Shown: positions 9,102-17,854 of the stretch, in pieces
Layout of the letters: each line of letters opens with the position of its first letter
Position numbering within the stretch: the stretch's first letter is position 1
Assembly: GCA_019634415.1 (NCBI GenBank)
Contig: JAHQVJ010000216.1
Location: forward strand, 1 to 64,000
From: Myxococcales bacterium
Lineage (GTDB): Bacteria; Myxococcota_A; UBA796; GCA-2862545
DNA length: 64,000 bases
Direction: 5' to 3'
Notes under the pieces: generated by a model
Told to the model about the DNA's origin: nothing
Seen by the model: the letters and a program-made list of their open reading frames with translations, nothing else
Database searches by the model: none
Translations under genes and position numbers: made by a program

Positions 9102-9172
9102 AGGTCCTCCTGGGGGTCGAGCAGCGTACCATTCGATGCCGCCTCGACGCTAGTCCTCACCAGGAGCGATGT

Positions 9173-9418
9173 TCAGTCGGGAGGCTGTTCTTCCGAGGTG
9201 TCGGGCCACCAGCGCGCCTCGATTTCCGCCAACACCGTGGGGGTTGCGTAGTAGCTCACTCCCACGGGAACCACGCCGAAGAGGATGAAGAAGGAGAACA
9301 CGATGGCGTACATGGCCAGCAGCACCGGTCGGGACGGCGCCACGATCGCCAGCACGATGGCCATGACGATCCAGGACACGATCAGCAGACCGATGAACAC
9401 CAACACATAGCCGAGCAT
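9173..9418 (-). CDS. Small two-helix membrane protein
   Basis: 81 residues with two membrane segments (about 1-26 and 31-55) and a short acidic tail (EEQPPD). Family not recognised. The start at 9418 follows GGAGG at a spacing of about 8. It lies 40 bases downstream of the copper monooxygenase gene on the same strand, so it may be the last gene of that operon. Third codon positions are G/C-rich like its neighbours, which supports real coding. Confidence 0.65.
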   Translation of the reverse strand: MLGYVLVFIGLLIVSWIVMAIVLAIVAPSRPVLLAMYAIVFSFFILFGVVPVGVSYYATPTVLAEIEARWWPDTSEEQPPD

Positions 9419-9458
9419 GGCCGCGCCTCCGTCCCCGTCGGGTACCGGACTCTATCAG

Positions 9459-10751
9459 CTAGAGCGCGCGTGCGGTGACCAGCAGCCGTAGGCTGCACAT
9501 CTCTTCTTCGGTGGACCGGCCGAAAGCCACGGGCTCTCCAGAGCCTTCGTAGGTGCACCCAAAGTCGACGGTGTCGGTGGGAAGCAGCGACAGCGGCTCT
9601 TCCAGGGCGTACTCCAGCTGCCAGTCGACGTCCCAGTGCCCGATCGTCAGCAGGGTGGTGCTCGCCTCGGGTCCCGCCAGATCCACCGAGGTGGCGGAGC
9701 CGTGCTCGTGCATGTGGGGCAGCACGGTATGCACCGTGAGGCCCGCGCTGCCGTCCACGGTCACCAGCTCCGCTGCGAGATCGTCGAAGGCGAAGGCGGC
9801 GCGGTGCTCGGCCAGCAGCTCCCCCTTCTCCAGCGCCATCCCCGCGCCCGGTCGCCACCCGCGGTCCCGGATCAGCAGGTACTCCACGGGCACGATGTCG
9901 TCGGTCTCGTGGACCATCAGCTCGAGGGAGGTGAGATCCGTGGGCCCGGTCATGGCGGGCAGCCAGTAGTGCACCACCATCACCAGATCCGCTCCAGGAG
10001 CCCGGCGAAAGCCCGCGCCTGGCGGAACCACGGGGACGTCCTGCCCGGGCACCCACCCCGTGAGGCGCCGGGTGTTGGCGCCACCCCGCAGGCGGTTGCG
10101 GCAGTCCCAGCCTGGCTCGGCGTCCTCGTTCTCCATGGCCACGAGGTCGGTGTCGGCCTGCGCCTGGACCACGATGACGTGGTGTACGCCAGGGTTGCCC
10201 GGCAGGAGTCGGGTTCCCGTGATCCAGGACGGGGCGTCGGCGGGCAGCGACAGGCGGAAGCAGCGCCGATCGTCGGTGGTCCCGGTGGGGGTGTAGGGCG
10301 CGTCGGGGCGGAGGGTGAGATCCACCCGCGGCAGCGTGGCCGGCGGCGGAGCCGACAGCGCTCGGGGTGGGTCGCCCCAGGCGGGCGCATCGGCGTCGAG
10401 CCACGCCTCCAGCACCGCCAGGGTGTCCGCATCCAGGGTCCGGTCGTCTCGGTAGGCCACGTCGGCAGGATCTGCGGGCCAGGGAGGCATGGCGCCGGAT
10501 CCCACCGCCGAGCGGATGGCGTGGCGCAGTCGGTGTGCGTCCTCGTGCTGGGTGAGGGGCCAGCCCTCGGCGATGCGGCCCTCGGCGTGGCAGCTGGTGC
10601 AGTGCTGCTCCAGCGCCTCGGCCGCGCCGAGCCACGGGTTGGCGGGCTGGGTGGGAATGGTGCGCGTGGACGTGGTCTCGGTCTGGTCGGTGCGCGGACC
10701 GTTCGCGGTACAGGCGCTCAGCGCCAGCGACATCGCGACGACGAGTCTCAT
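9459..10751 (-). CDS. Lipoprotein with cytochrome c motif fused to type II copper monooxygenase (copy B)
   Basis: 430 residues. A lipoprotein signal ends at Cys16 (LSAC). A small cytochrome c-like domain has CTSCH (Cys51, Cys54, His55) and MPPWPA. The rest matches ascorbate-dependent type II copper monooxygenases (peptidylglycine/dopamine hydroxylase fold). All six copper ligands can be placed: His190, His191 and His261 for one site; His346, His348 and Met418 for the other. The 72-residue gap from His346 to Met418 equals that in rat PHM. It would hydroxylate an unknown substrate in the periplasm or on the surface, with the heme possibly delivering electrons. Its ATG overlaps the stop of copy A. 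It is a tandem duplicate of copy A. Confidence 0.85.
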   Translation of the reverse strand: MRLVVAMSLALSACTANGPRTDQTETTSTRTIPTQPANPWLGAAEALEQHCTSCHAEGRIAEGWPLTQHEDAHRLRHAIRSAVGSGAMPPWPADPADVAYRDDRTLDADTLAVLEAWLDADAPAWGDPPRALSAPPPATLPRVDLTLRPDAPYTPTGTTDDRRCFRLSLPADAPSWITGTRLLPGNPGVHHVIVVQAQADTDLVAMENEDAEPGWDCRNRLRGGANTRRLTGWVPGQDVPVVPPGAGFRRAPGADLVMVVHYWLPAMTGPTDLTSLELMVHETDDIVPVEYLLIRDRGWRPGAGMALEKGELLAEHRAAFAFDDLAAELVTVDGSAGLTVHTVLPHMHEHGSATSVDLAGPEASTTLLTIGHWDVDWQLEYALEEPLSLLPTDTVDFGCTYEGSGEPVAFGRSTEEEMCSLRLLVTARAL

Positions 10752-12010
10752 GGACGCGCCCCCAGCAGGAACCGACCGTTGCACATCTCGTCCTCCGTGG
10801 TGTCGCCCCACATCACGCGCTGGCCGTCGTGGCTGTGGTGGGTGCAGCTCACGCCCAGGGCGTCTCCCGCCAGCACCTCCACGGGCTCCTGAAGGGCGTA
10901 GTCGAGCTGCCAGTCGAAGTCCCATCGGTCGATGTCGAGCAGGGTGAGCACCGATCCATCTCGCTCGCGCACCATGCGCCCCCGGTCCCCGAAGTCGTGC
11001 ATGTGCAGCATGACGGAGTGTACGAGCACGCCGTTGCGGGCATCGATCTCCGTCAAGGGACGCACCACGTCCTCGATGTCCCACAGGGCAGCGTGGGTGG
11101 CGGTGGTCTCGCCCTTCTCGAGAACGGGACCGTTCCGCCAGCTGCTGTGGCGCAGCGTGACGTAGCCCAGTGGCTCCTGCACCTCGTCCTCGATCATCAG
11201 CTCCACGGCGGATCGGTCGGGAACGCCGTCGTAGGCGGGCTCCCAGTAGTGCACCACCAGCAGCATGGCCGCGTCGGGCTCCACGGGTAGGCCCGTGCCC
11301 CGAGGCAGCTGAAGCACCTCGTGGCCGGGCAACCACACGGCCAGGGTGGGCCGGGCGCCGGGTTGCCACTGGTTGCAGTCCCACCCAGGCTCCGGATCGG
11401 CGTCCTGCAGTGCGCGGAAGTCCTCGGTGAGGTCGCTCGGGAAGTCCACGAAGTTGGCGTGGTGGACCAGGGAGCGATTGCCCGGCGCGATCCGTGACTC
11501 CACCACGTAGCCCGACACCGAGCCCGGCAGCTCGAGCAGGAAGCAGCGGATGTCGTCGGGGGACGTCTGGGGCACGTAGGCCTCGGGCATCTCGAGGCGC
11601 AGATCCACGCGCGTGAGCTCGGGCGCCGGGGGGGCCGTGAGGGCGCGAGGGGGATCTCCCCAGGCCGGAGCGCCCGCGTCGATCCAGTCCAGCAACAGGG
11701 AGCGCTCTGTGTCGGTCAGCCGTCGGTCGCCCACATGGTGCACGTCTGCGTCGGTGGCGGGCCAGGGAGGCATGGCGCGTGTCTCGATGGCCACGCCCAT
11801 GGCAGGTGCGGTCCGCTGCACGTCTTCCCAACGCGTCATCGAGAAGGGGGCCACCCGGTCGGGGCTGTGGCATCCCGTGCAGCGGTGCTCCACCACATCG
11901 GCGACCTCGGACCAGTCGCGCTCGGGGGGACTGGAGGACGACGAGGCGTCCGTGGCGCCATCGGGGGCGGGCGTGCACGCGGCCACGACGAGGAGCTGTA
12001 CGAGCCGCAT
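10748..12010 (-). CDS. Lipoprotein with cytochrome c motif fused to type II copper monooxygenase (copy A)
   Basis: 420 residues, upstream paralogue of 9459-10751. It has a lipobox VAAC (Cys12), a CTGCH heme motif (Cys44, Cys47, His48) followed by MPPWPAT, then the copper monooxygenase fold. Predicted copper ligands: His183, His184, His254; His336, His338 and Met409. The start at 12010 is well supported by GGAGG just upstream. It overlaps copy B by four bases, so both are translated from one message. The copies agree in domain order and motifs but differ clearly in loops, so the duplication is not recent. Substrate unknown. Apocytochrome maturation would need the Ccm system at 48-56 kb. Confidence 0.85.
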   Translation of the reverse strand: MRLVQLLVVAACTPAPDGATDASSSSSPPERDWSEVADVVEHRCTGCHSPDRVAPFSMTRWEDVQRTAPAMGVAIETRAMPPWPATDADVHHVGDRRLTDTERSLLLDWIDAGAPAWGDPPRALTAPPAPELTRVDLRLEMPEAYVPQTSPDDIRCFLLELPGSVSGYVVESRIAPGNRSLVHHANFVDFPSDLTEDFRALQDADPEPGWDCNQWQPGARPTLAVWLPGHEVLQLPRGTGLPVEPDAAMLLVVHYWEPAYDGVPDRSAVELMIEDEVQEPLGYVTLRHSSWRNGPVLEKGETTATHAALWDIEDVVRPLTEIDARNGVLVHSVMLHMHDFGDRGRMVRERDGSVLTLLDIDRWDFDWQLDYALQEPVEVLAGDALGVSCTHHSHDGQRVMWGDTTEDEMCNGRFLLGARP

Positions 12011-12042
12011 GGGTCCTCCGACGATCGGGTATCCGACCGACG

Positions 12043-13509
12043 CTAGAAGCAGCCTCGCCTTGGCGCATCGTAGACGGGGGTGGCCAGCGCCGAGAAGGTG
12101 CCCTGCGGCATCGACACGGTGCCCACGTCCCAGACCTGGTCGTGCAGCAGCACCTTCTGGCCCACCCAGACCTCCTTGCCCTGCAGCCACACGCGAACGG
12201 TGGCCGTCACGGCCTTGTCTCCGTTCTCCTTCCAGTAGTGGACCTTCACGTCGTAGGTGCCGTTCACAGGCTCCTCGATGTTGATGTTCTCCGGCCCGAA
12301 GCCGCCGCGATCGTCGATGTCGAGGCGAGGGTTGTCGATGGGGCCGCTGTCTCCCCACTCCGGGTTGGTGTTGCAGTAGTTGCAGTCGTCGGGCTCGTCG
12401 AAGAACACGCCTCCGCCCCGGATCAGGTGCAGATCCAGGTCGGCCAGCGCCGTGCTCCACGACAGCTCGATGTGCACGTCGTCCTCGGGAATGGCGCCGA
12501 ACTGGCAGGTCACGGGCTCGCTCTGGGTGAACAGGGCGTTGAACACCACGAGCTGCACCTCCCAGGTGCCTCCCACGTCCACGTACAGGTCGATCTGCGC
12601 CGTGTTGTCCGGATCGAGGGGGATGTCGACGTCCGACGCGTCGGGTCGGCCCACCACGCTCCACTTGTAGAAGATGGGGTCGAACCCGCCCGGGTCGTAC
12701 GAGTCCGACCCGTCGAGCTCGATCACCTCGGGTCCGGTGAGCAGCACGTTGGCCGGGCAGTCGATCACCGCGACGGGTCGCTCGAACAGATCGCCGCCGC
12801 CGTTGCCCACCAGCCGCACCTGGGTCTCGGGCTCGTCGGGATCGTTGGAGGTCAGGAAGACGTCGGCGAGGTCTCCCTTCTCGTGGGTGGGGGTGTAGGT
12901 GGCGATCAGTGCCGTGCGGTCGCCAGGCGCCACCACGGCGTCGGTGAGGTCGGTGACGAGGGCGAAGGTGGGGTCGCCCTCGAGGCGGACGTCGGAGATC
13001 ACCAGCGGCAACCCACCGTCGTTGGCCACCTCGAAGTACAGCAGCTCCTCCTGATCCAGCGGCACGTCCACCAGCTCCACCGTTGGCGCGGGCAGGATGG
13101 TGATGTCGGGCAGGGGGAGATCCGCGCCCGTGCCTTGGACCCGCACCGTCTCGACGGGATGGTCCTCGTCGTTGGTGTCGAACCGCAGCGCGGTGTCGTA
13201 GTCGCGGAAGGTGTCGGGGGCGAAGGTCACCGTGACGGTGTGCTCTTCGCTCGGTGACAGCACCAGATCGGACTCGGAGTCCATCGAGAACACGCCCAGC
13301 GCGTCGCCGAAGCCGAGGCTGACCTCGAGATCGGCGGCTCCGGTGTTGGTGATGTAGAGCTCTTGGCTTGCAGCGAGTGGCACGCCCACGTCGCCGAAGT
13401 CCAAGGACTCCGGGGCGACGGCGAAGCCCGGAACCAGGGTCCGGATGCCCGGCCCCTCCCCGTTGCAGGCGCTCGCGACCAACAGGCCCAGCACGGCCAC
13501 CCTGTTCAT
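12043..13509 (-). CDS. Lipoprotein with ASH-like, PKD and DUF2135-like domains (copy B)
   Basis: 488 residues. Lipobox ASAC (Cys15). Two ASH/choice-of-anchor D type beta domains (about 28-230, with the recurring SNDPDEP motif) are followed by a PKD-like domain (about 240-335, ELDGSDSYDPGG) and a C-terminal domain of the DUF2135/YfaP kind (DLDLHL, LDIDDRGGFGPENI, then a YDVKVHYW strand). Such beta-sandwich chains usually mediate surface adhesion or protein contacts. GGGAG five bases before the ATG supports the start. The ATG overlaps the stop of copy A. It is upstream of, and likely co-transcribed with, the copper monooxygenases. No enzyme motif was seen. Confidence 0.8.
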   Translation of the reverse strand: MNRVAVLGLLVASACNGEGPGIRTLVPGFAVAPESLDFGDVGVPLAASQELYITNTGAADLEVSLGFGDALGVFSMDSESDLVLSPSEEHTVTVTFAPDTFRDYDTALRFDTNDEDHPVETVRVQGTGADLPLPDITILPAPTVELVDVPLDQEELLYFEVANDGGLPLVISDVRLEGDPTFALVTDLTDAVVAPGDRTALIATYTPTHEKGDLADVFLTSNDPDEPETQVRLVGNGGGDLFERPVAVIDCPANVLLTGPEVIELDGSDSYDPGGFDPIFYKWSVVGRPDASDVDIPLDPDNTAQIDLYVDVGGTWEVQLVVFNALFTQSEPVTCQFGAIPEDDVHIELSWSTALADLDLHLIRGGGVFFDEPDDCNYCNTNPEWGDSGPIDNPRLDIDDRGGFGPENINIEEPVNGTYDVKVHYWKENGDKAVTATVRVWLQGKEVWVGQKVLLHDQVWDVGTVSMPQGTFSALATPVYDAPRRGCF

Positions 13510-14981
13510 TTGCACTCCCGATTTCCGCCCGCATCCCAGGGATCTGCGGAGTAGGCGCCGAAGTTGGCGGTCGGCCAGTTGATCTGCCCCACGTCCCACA
13601 CCTCGTTGCGGCTCAGCACCTTGGAGCCCGTCCACTCCAGAGCCCCTCCGGTGAACACCTGGACCTCGGCCAGCGTGCTTCCGTCGTCGCCGTCGTCGAA
13701 GTTGTGCACCCGGACCACGTACACGCCGTCGGCGGGAGCGGTCAGCGTGATGATCTCCGGTCCCAGGCCGTCGTCGTCGTCGAGGGCGAGCAATGGGTCG
13801 TCGGAGGCGTCTCCGGCCGCGCCCCAGTCGGGTGCGCGGTTGCACCAGCTCGTGTCGCCCGGGACGTCGAACAGCTCTGCGGACTCCTGGGCCAGGTGGA
13901 GGTCCAGATCGGAGGTGGGCCCGCCCCAGGTCAGCTCGATGTAGACGTCGTCGATGGGGATCGCCTCGATGGCGCAGCGGGTGGGCACGCTGGGGATACC
14001 GAGGTCGTTGGTGACCTGCAGCTCCACCTCCCACAGCCCAGCAGCGTCGATCGCCAGGCTCGACAGGGCCTGGTCGTCGGGGGTGGGGGCGGCCTCGGGA
14101 TCGCCCGCGTCGGGTCGCTGCACCATGGACCAGGCGAAGCTCAGGGGGCGTCCGTCGGGGTCGCTGGAGCTCGAGCCGTCCAAGCTCACGACCAAGGGGC
14201 CGGTGACGTTCACCTGACCCGGGCAGTCGATGACGGCCTCCGGGTACTCGAAGGCGCCGCCTCCGTTCGCCACCATCTCGACCTCGACCTCGGGCTCGTC
14301 GGGATCGTTGGACGGGAAGACGAGGGTGCCGCTGTCACCGCCATCCTGAAATGCCGTGAACGTGACGAACAGGGCGTCGGAGCCGCCGGGAGCCACCAAC
14401 GAGCCCGTTGGATCGGTCTGCAGCTGGAAGGCTCCGGCACCGGTCTGTCGCACGCTGCCGATGGCCAGATCTGCCTCTCCCAGGTTGAGGATGGTGACGA
14501 CGAGGCTCTTGTCGGAGCCGAGGGGCACGGTGCCGAAGTCCAGGGTGAGCCCAGGCTCCACCGAGATGTCGGCCACCAGCGGCAGCCGGCCGGTGCCCGT
14601 GAGGGGCACCGACGTGGTCTCTCGGTCGGGGTCGTTCGACGTGACGGCGATCTCGGCGGCGAAGTCGCGCAGCGCGTCGGGGGTGAAGGTGGCCTGGATG
14701 GTGGCGGACTCGTCGGGGAGCAGCTCCAGCTGGTCGGTGTCGATGGAGAAGGCGGCCGCATCGGCACCAGCCACGGTGAAGGTGGCCTCCAGGGTGGCGG
14801 CGCCGGTGTTCTCCACGAACAGGGGCAGGGTGGCGACGTCCTGATCGGACACCACCTGCTCGAACTCGAGCGCCTCGGGGAGCAGGGCGAGCTCGGGGAG
14901 GAGGAAGGAGACACCGGTGTCGGAGGTGCAACCCGTGAGCGCGAGCAGCCAAGCGGCGGCGATCGGAGGCCTGGTCGTCAT
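13506..14981 (-). CDS. Lipoprotein with ASH-like, PKD and DUF2135-like domains (copy A)
   Basis: 491 residues, paralogue of 12043-13509 with the same order: lipobox LTGC (Cys18), two ASH-like domains with SNDPD motifs, a PKD-like domain (SLDGSSSSDPDG), and a DUF2135/YfaP-like end (DLDLHL, LALDDDDGLGPE, YVVRVHNF). Both copies end in a conserved segment containing VWDVG. It is the first gene of the minus-strand operon running to at least 9459. The start has no clear ribosome-binding site (CTGCCCTC before ATG), so a leaderless or weakly initiated message is possible. Surface role inferred. Confidence 0.8.
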   Translation of the reverse strand: MTTRPPIAAAWLLALTGCTSDTGVSFLLPELALLPEALEFEQVVSDQDVATLPLFVENTGAATLEATFTVAGADAAAFSIDTDQLELLPDESATIQATFTPDALRDFAAEIAVTSNDPDRETTSVPLTGTGRLPLVADISVEPGLTLDFGTVPLGSDKSLVVTILNLGEADLAIGSVRQTGAGAFQLQTDPTGSLVAPGGSDALFVTFTAFQDGGDSGTLVFPSNDPDEPEVEVEMVANGGGAFEYPEAVIDCPGQVNVTGPLVVSLDGSSSSDPDGRPLSFAWSMVQRPDAGDPEAAPTPDDQALSSLAIDAAGLWEVELQVTNDLGIPSVPTRCAIEAIPIDDVYIELTWGGPTSDLDLHLAQESAELFDVPGDTSWCNRAPDWGAAGDASDDPLLALDDDDGLGPEIITLTAPADGVYVVRVHNFDDGDDGSTLAEVQVFTGGALEWTGSKVLSRNEVWDVGQINWPTANFGAYSADPWDAGGNRECK

Positions 14982-15003
14982 GAGGGCAGTTTAGTCTCCA
15001 TCG

Positions 15004-15032
15004 CCCGGGTCTGCTCAAGTGTAAGACCCGGG
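15004..15032. promoter_or_regulatory. Perfect 9-bp inverted repeat in a divergent promoter region
   Basis: CCCGGGTCT at 15004-15012 and AGACCCGGG at 15024-15032, separated by 11 bases. It lies between the divergent starts at 14981 and 15095. Centre-to-centre spacing of 20 bases, two helical turns, suits a dimeric regulator. An RNA hairpin is the alternative. Confidence 0.4.
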
Positions 15033-15094
15033 TCGGGTGGGCCGTTGGGGCGGCGGTCGGGGGTTGCTGGCTGCAACACCCCACGGAGGAATCT

Positions 15095-17164
15095 ATGCGT
15101 CGGTCCCTGCTGTTGGCTCTTGCGTCGGTGGGGGTGGTCGTGGCCTCCCTGCCGGCCTCGTCGGCGCCCGAGTCCTTCCCGCGAGGGGAGGTGGTGGTGA
15201 GGCCCGAGTGCTTCGGCTCCCTCGAGGTCGAGGCCTCGAAGAGCTCCGGCTACGGAGGCGGGCTGGGAGGCATCTTGGGAGGCTCCGGGTCGAGGTCTCG
15301 GCCGTCCAGCGCACCCCCACCGAGCGCGCCTGCGCCCATCTACGACGATGCGATGGACGAGGCCGAGATGGCGCCCGTGGCGGCCAGCGCACCCGGCCGC
15401 ACGCGCAAGAACAAGGACCGGCGCAGCTCGAACAAGCCCAAGAAGTCGTCGGCGAAGGCGCCTGCGGCCGAGGCACCTCCGCCGCCTCCGCCGCCAGCCG
15501 AGCTGGCCTTCGACCTCGATGGTTCCGCTGTCGTAGAGGAGACCAAGGAAGAGGCGGTGCGCGACCGGATGCGCGAGGAGGTCGACGAGGTCCGGCGCCC
15601 GGGTCGCTCGCTGGACTGGGGAGCCACCGTGTACCTGTCCAACGACGACTCCATGAGCCTGGCCAGCGCCCAGCGTCTGCTGTTCGCGACCATGAACGGC
15701 CTGGGCTTCAGCCCGCGTGAGGTACGGCCTCACGAGCTGCTCAACTACTTCAGCTTCGACACCGTGACGCCCGAGCCCGATCAGGTCTTCGACGTGCTCG
15801 CCAGCGCCGAGCACAAGGGAGACGGACTGTCGGTGGCCTTCGCCGTGAAGGGCGCGGTGCCCGATCGCCAGCCGCTGGACCTCACCCTGCTGGTGGATCG
15901 GAGCTGCTCCATGCAGGCCGAGGGGCGGATGGACTACACGCGCCGCGGCCTGTCGCTGATGGCGGATCAGCTCGAGCGGGGTGATCGGCTCGATCTGGTC
16001 CTGTTCGACGATGGGGTGTGCGTGCCCCTGCAGAACTACGTCGTGGGGAGGGACGATCCGCGCCTGTTGACGGACGCGCTGCGGCGGATGGAGCCGCTGG
16101 GCTCCACCGACCTCGATCTGGGGCTGCGCGAGGCCTACGACGTGGCCAAGGCCCACGTGGACACCCACGGTCGAAACCGGCGCGTGATGGTGCTCACCGA
16201 CGCGCTGCTCAACACCGGCGACGTGAACCCCAACACCGTCTCCGAGATCGGCAAGTCCTTCGAGGGCGACCAGATCCGCATCACGGGCATCGGCGTGGGA
16301 CGGGAGTTCAACGACCAGGTGCTCGACATGCTCACGGAGAAGGGCAAGGGCGCCTACGTCTATCTGGGCTCCGAGGCCGTGGTGGATCGCGTGTTCGGGG
16401 CGCAGGGCTTCGACTCGCTGGTGCAGACCATCGCCCACGACGTGCAGTTCGCCCTGCATCTGCCCGACAGCTTGGCCATGGAGCGGTTCTACGGAGAGGA
16501 GGCCTCCACCATCAAGGAGGACGTGCAGCCCCTCAACTACTACGCAGGCACGAGCCAGCTGTTCCTGCAGGACCTGCGCATCCGCGGCCGTGCGCCGGAG
16601 CGCTCCGCTCCCGTGCAGCTGGAGATCACCTACCGCGACGCGCGGACGGGGGAGCCGCAGCGGCGGACCTTCCGTACCACGGTGGGCAAGATGTTGGACT
16701 CCGACCCGCACAACGTGCGCAAGGGTCTCACCCTGATGGCGTGGACGGACATGCTGATGGCCGAGGCCATGGGGGCGGACTCGTGCGGCTCCGAGCTGAA
16801 GGCCTACGCCTCGCGCGCCGCGGGGGTGGCCGACGACGCCGAGATCGCCTTCGTGAACGGGCTGGTGCAGCGACGCTGTGGGGACTTCGATCTCCCCGAG
16901 CCTCGTCCGCGAGGGGACCTTGTGTCCTACAAGGTGCGCGTCGACGCCGACATCCCCATCGCCGAGGTGGCGCTGACGTGCGAGGGGGAGCGCTGGTCGG
17001 AGTCGCTGTCGGGCTCGGACACCATCGCCCGCTTCCAGGCGTTTCCCGGGAGCTGCGATCTGATCCTCACGGGAGCGGTGGACATGGTGGCCACGGTGGA
17101 GGTGCCGTCCACCGGCGGCGACACCCGGTGCATCGTGCGCGGAGGACGCCTGAGCTGCTCGTGA
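15095..17164 (+). CDS. YfbK-like von Willebrand factor A domain protein
   Basis: 689 residues, exported (signal about 1-24). An N-terminal low-complexity part holds Gly-rich and Lys/Pro-rich stretches (about 45-130). A conserved YfbK-family segment (RPHELLNYFSFD) precedes the von Willebrand A domain (about 262-430), whose metal-site motif is DRSCS (Asp268), with a conserved Thr in GSTDLD and an Asp in LTDALLN. A C-terminal beta domain carries extra cysteines. A role in binding other envelope proteins is inferred. The start follows GGAGGA at ideal spacing. A second family member, made as a lipoprotein, lies at 46077-47606. Confidence 0.87.
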   Translation: MRRSLLLALASVGVVVASLPASSAPESFPRGEVVVRPECFGSLEVEASKSSGYGGGLGGILGGSGSRSRPSSAPPPSAPAPIYDDAMDEAEMAPVAASAPGRTRKNKDRRSSNKPKKSSAKAPAAEAPPPPPPPAELAFDLDGSAVVEETKEEAVRDRMREEVDEVRRPGRSLDWGATVYLSNDDSMSLASAQRLLFATMNGLGFSPREVRPHELLNYFSFDTVTPEPDQVFDVLASAEHKGDGLSVAFAVKGAVPDRQPLDLTLLVDRSCSMQAEGRMDYTRRGLSLMADQLERGDRLDLVLFDDGVCVPLQNYVVGRDDPRLLTDALRRMEPLGSTDLDLGLREAYDVAKAHVDTHGRNRRVMVLTDALLNTGDVNPNTVSEIGKSFEGDQIRITGIGVGREFNDQVLDMLTEKGKGAYVYLGSEAVVDRVFGAQGFDSLVQTIAHDVQFALHLPDSLAMERFYGEEASTIKEDVQPLNYYAGTSQLFLQDLRIRGRAPERSAPVQLEITYRDARTGEPQRRTFRTTVGKMLDSDPHNVRKGLTLMAWTDMLMAEAMGADSCGSELKAYASRAAGVADDAEIAFVNGLVQRRCGDFDLPEPRPRGDLVSYKVRVDADIPIAEVALTCEGERWSESLSGSDTIARFQAFPGSCDLILTGAVDMVATVEVPSTGGDTRCIVRGGRLSCS

Positions 17165-17197
17165 CCTGGTTCGGCGCGACAGGTTAGAGGCGGGACC

Positions 17198-17815
17198 GTG
17201 TGGATCGGCTCGATCATCTGGGGAGGGTGCGCCTCCCTGTCCACTCCCGTACCCGAGGCGCCTCCTGCACCGACGTGCGTCGACGAGGAGGGCGCCGCCT
17301 GCCTGAGCGCCGGGCGCTCCGCCGAGGCCGCAGGGGATTGGGCGCAGGCCGCCGACCACTATGCCCACCGGTGTGCTACGCGTGCGCCCGGCGATGTCGG
17401 GTGTCGGCTCGCCGAGCGCGCGCGACGGGTGCCCGAGTGGCGCTCTCGCTGTGAGGGAGGCGATGCCGAAGCCTGCAGCCGCGTGTGTACGGAGCTCGGA
17501 GACGTCGACGCCTGCACCGTGGCCGTCGCTGGTGCGGCCGAGGCGTGCAATGCGGGAGCGGGGGCTCGGTGCAAGGAGTGGGCGATGGCGCTGGAGCAGA
17601 CGGCCGCGCCGGACGATGAGGTGAATCGAGTCCTCTGGCGAGGGTGCGATGAGTCGGAGACCGTGGATGCCTGGTCGTGTTGGCTGCTCGCGGACCGCGT
17701 GGAGCGCGGCCGGGGGATCTTGCCGGAGGTGGCACGGGGCGACGTGGCGTGGCTTCGAAATCAAGCCTGCGACCTACAGCTCGCCTTCGCCTGTGCGCCT
17801 CGGGCGGCCCGGTAG
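17198..17815 (+). CDS. Cys-rich lipoprotein with Sel1/TPR-like helices
   Basis: 205 residues from a GTG preceded by GAGG. The N-terminus is short and has a possible lipobox (WGGC, Cys11). The body has about 13 cysteines spaced through short Ala-rich helices (for example GDAEACSRVCTELGDVDAC), a pattern like the Sel1-type, disulfide-stapled repeat proteins common in myxobacteria. No enzyme motif. It sits 33 bases after the VWA gene and 39 bases before the M23 peptidase gene, all on one strand, so it may share their message. Envelope location is inferred from the lipobox and cysteines. Confidence 0.65.
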   Translation: MWIGSIIWGGCASLSTPVPEAPPAPTCVDEEGAACLSAGRSAEAAGDWAQAADHYAHRCATRAPGDVGCRLAERARRVPEWRSRCEGGDAEACSRVCTELGDVDACTVAVAGAAEACNAGAGARCKEWAMALEQTAAPDDEVNRVLWRGCDESETVDAWSCWLLADRVERGRGILPEVARGDVAWLRNQACDLQLAFACAPRAAR

Positions 17816-17854
17816 GGTCATCGCCGTGGCACACTCGCGTCCGGAGGATCGTTG

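Noticed and set aside
14978-17764. A 928-residue antisense frame over the VWA gene
   Set aside because: Same composition artefact; the plus-strand VWA frame has signal peptide, MIDAS motif and strong ribosome-binding site.
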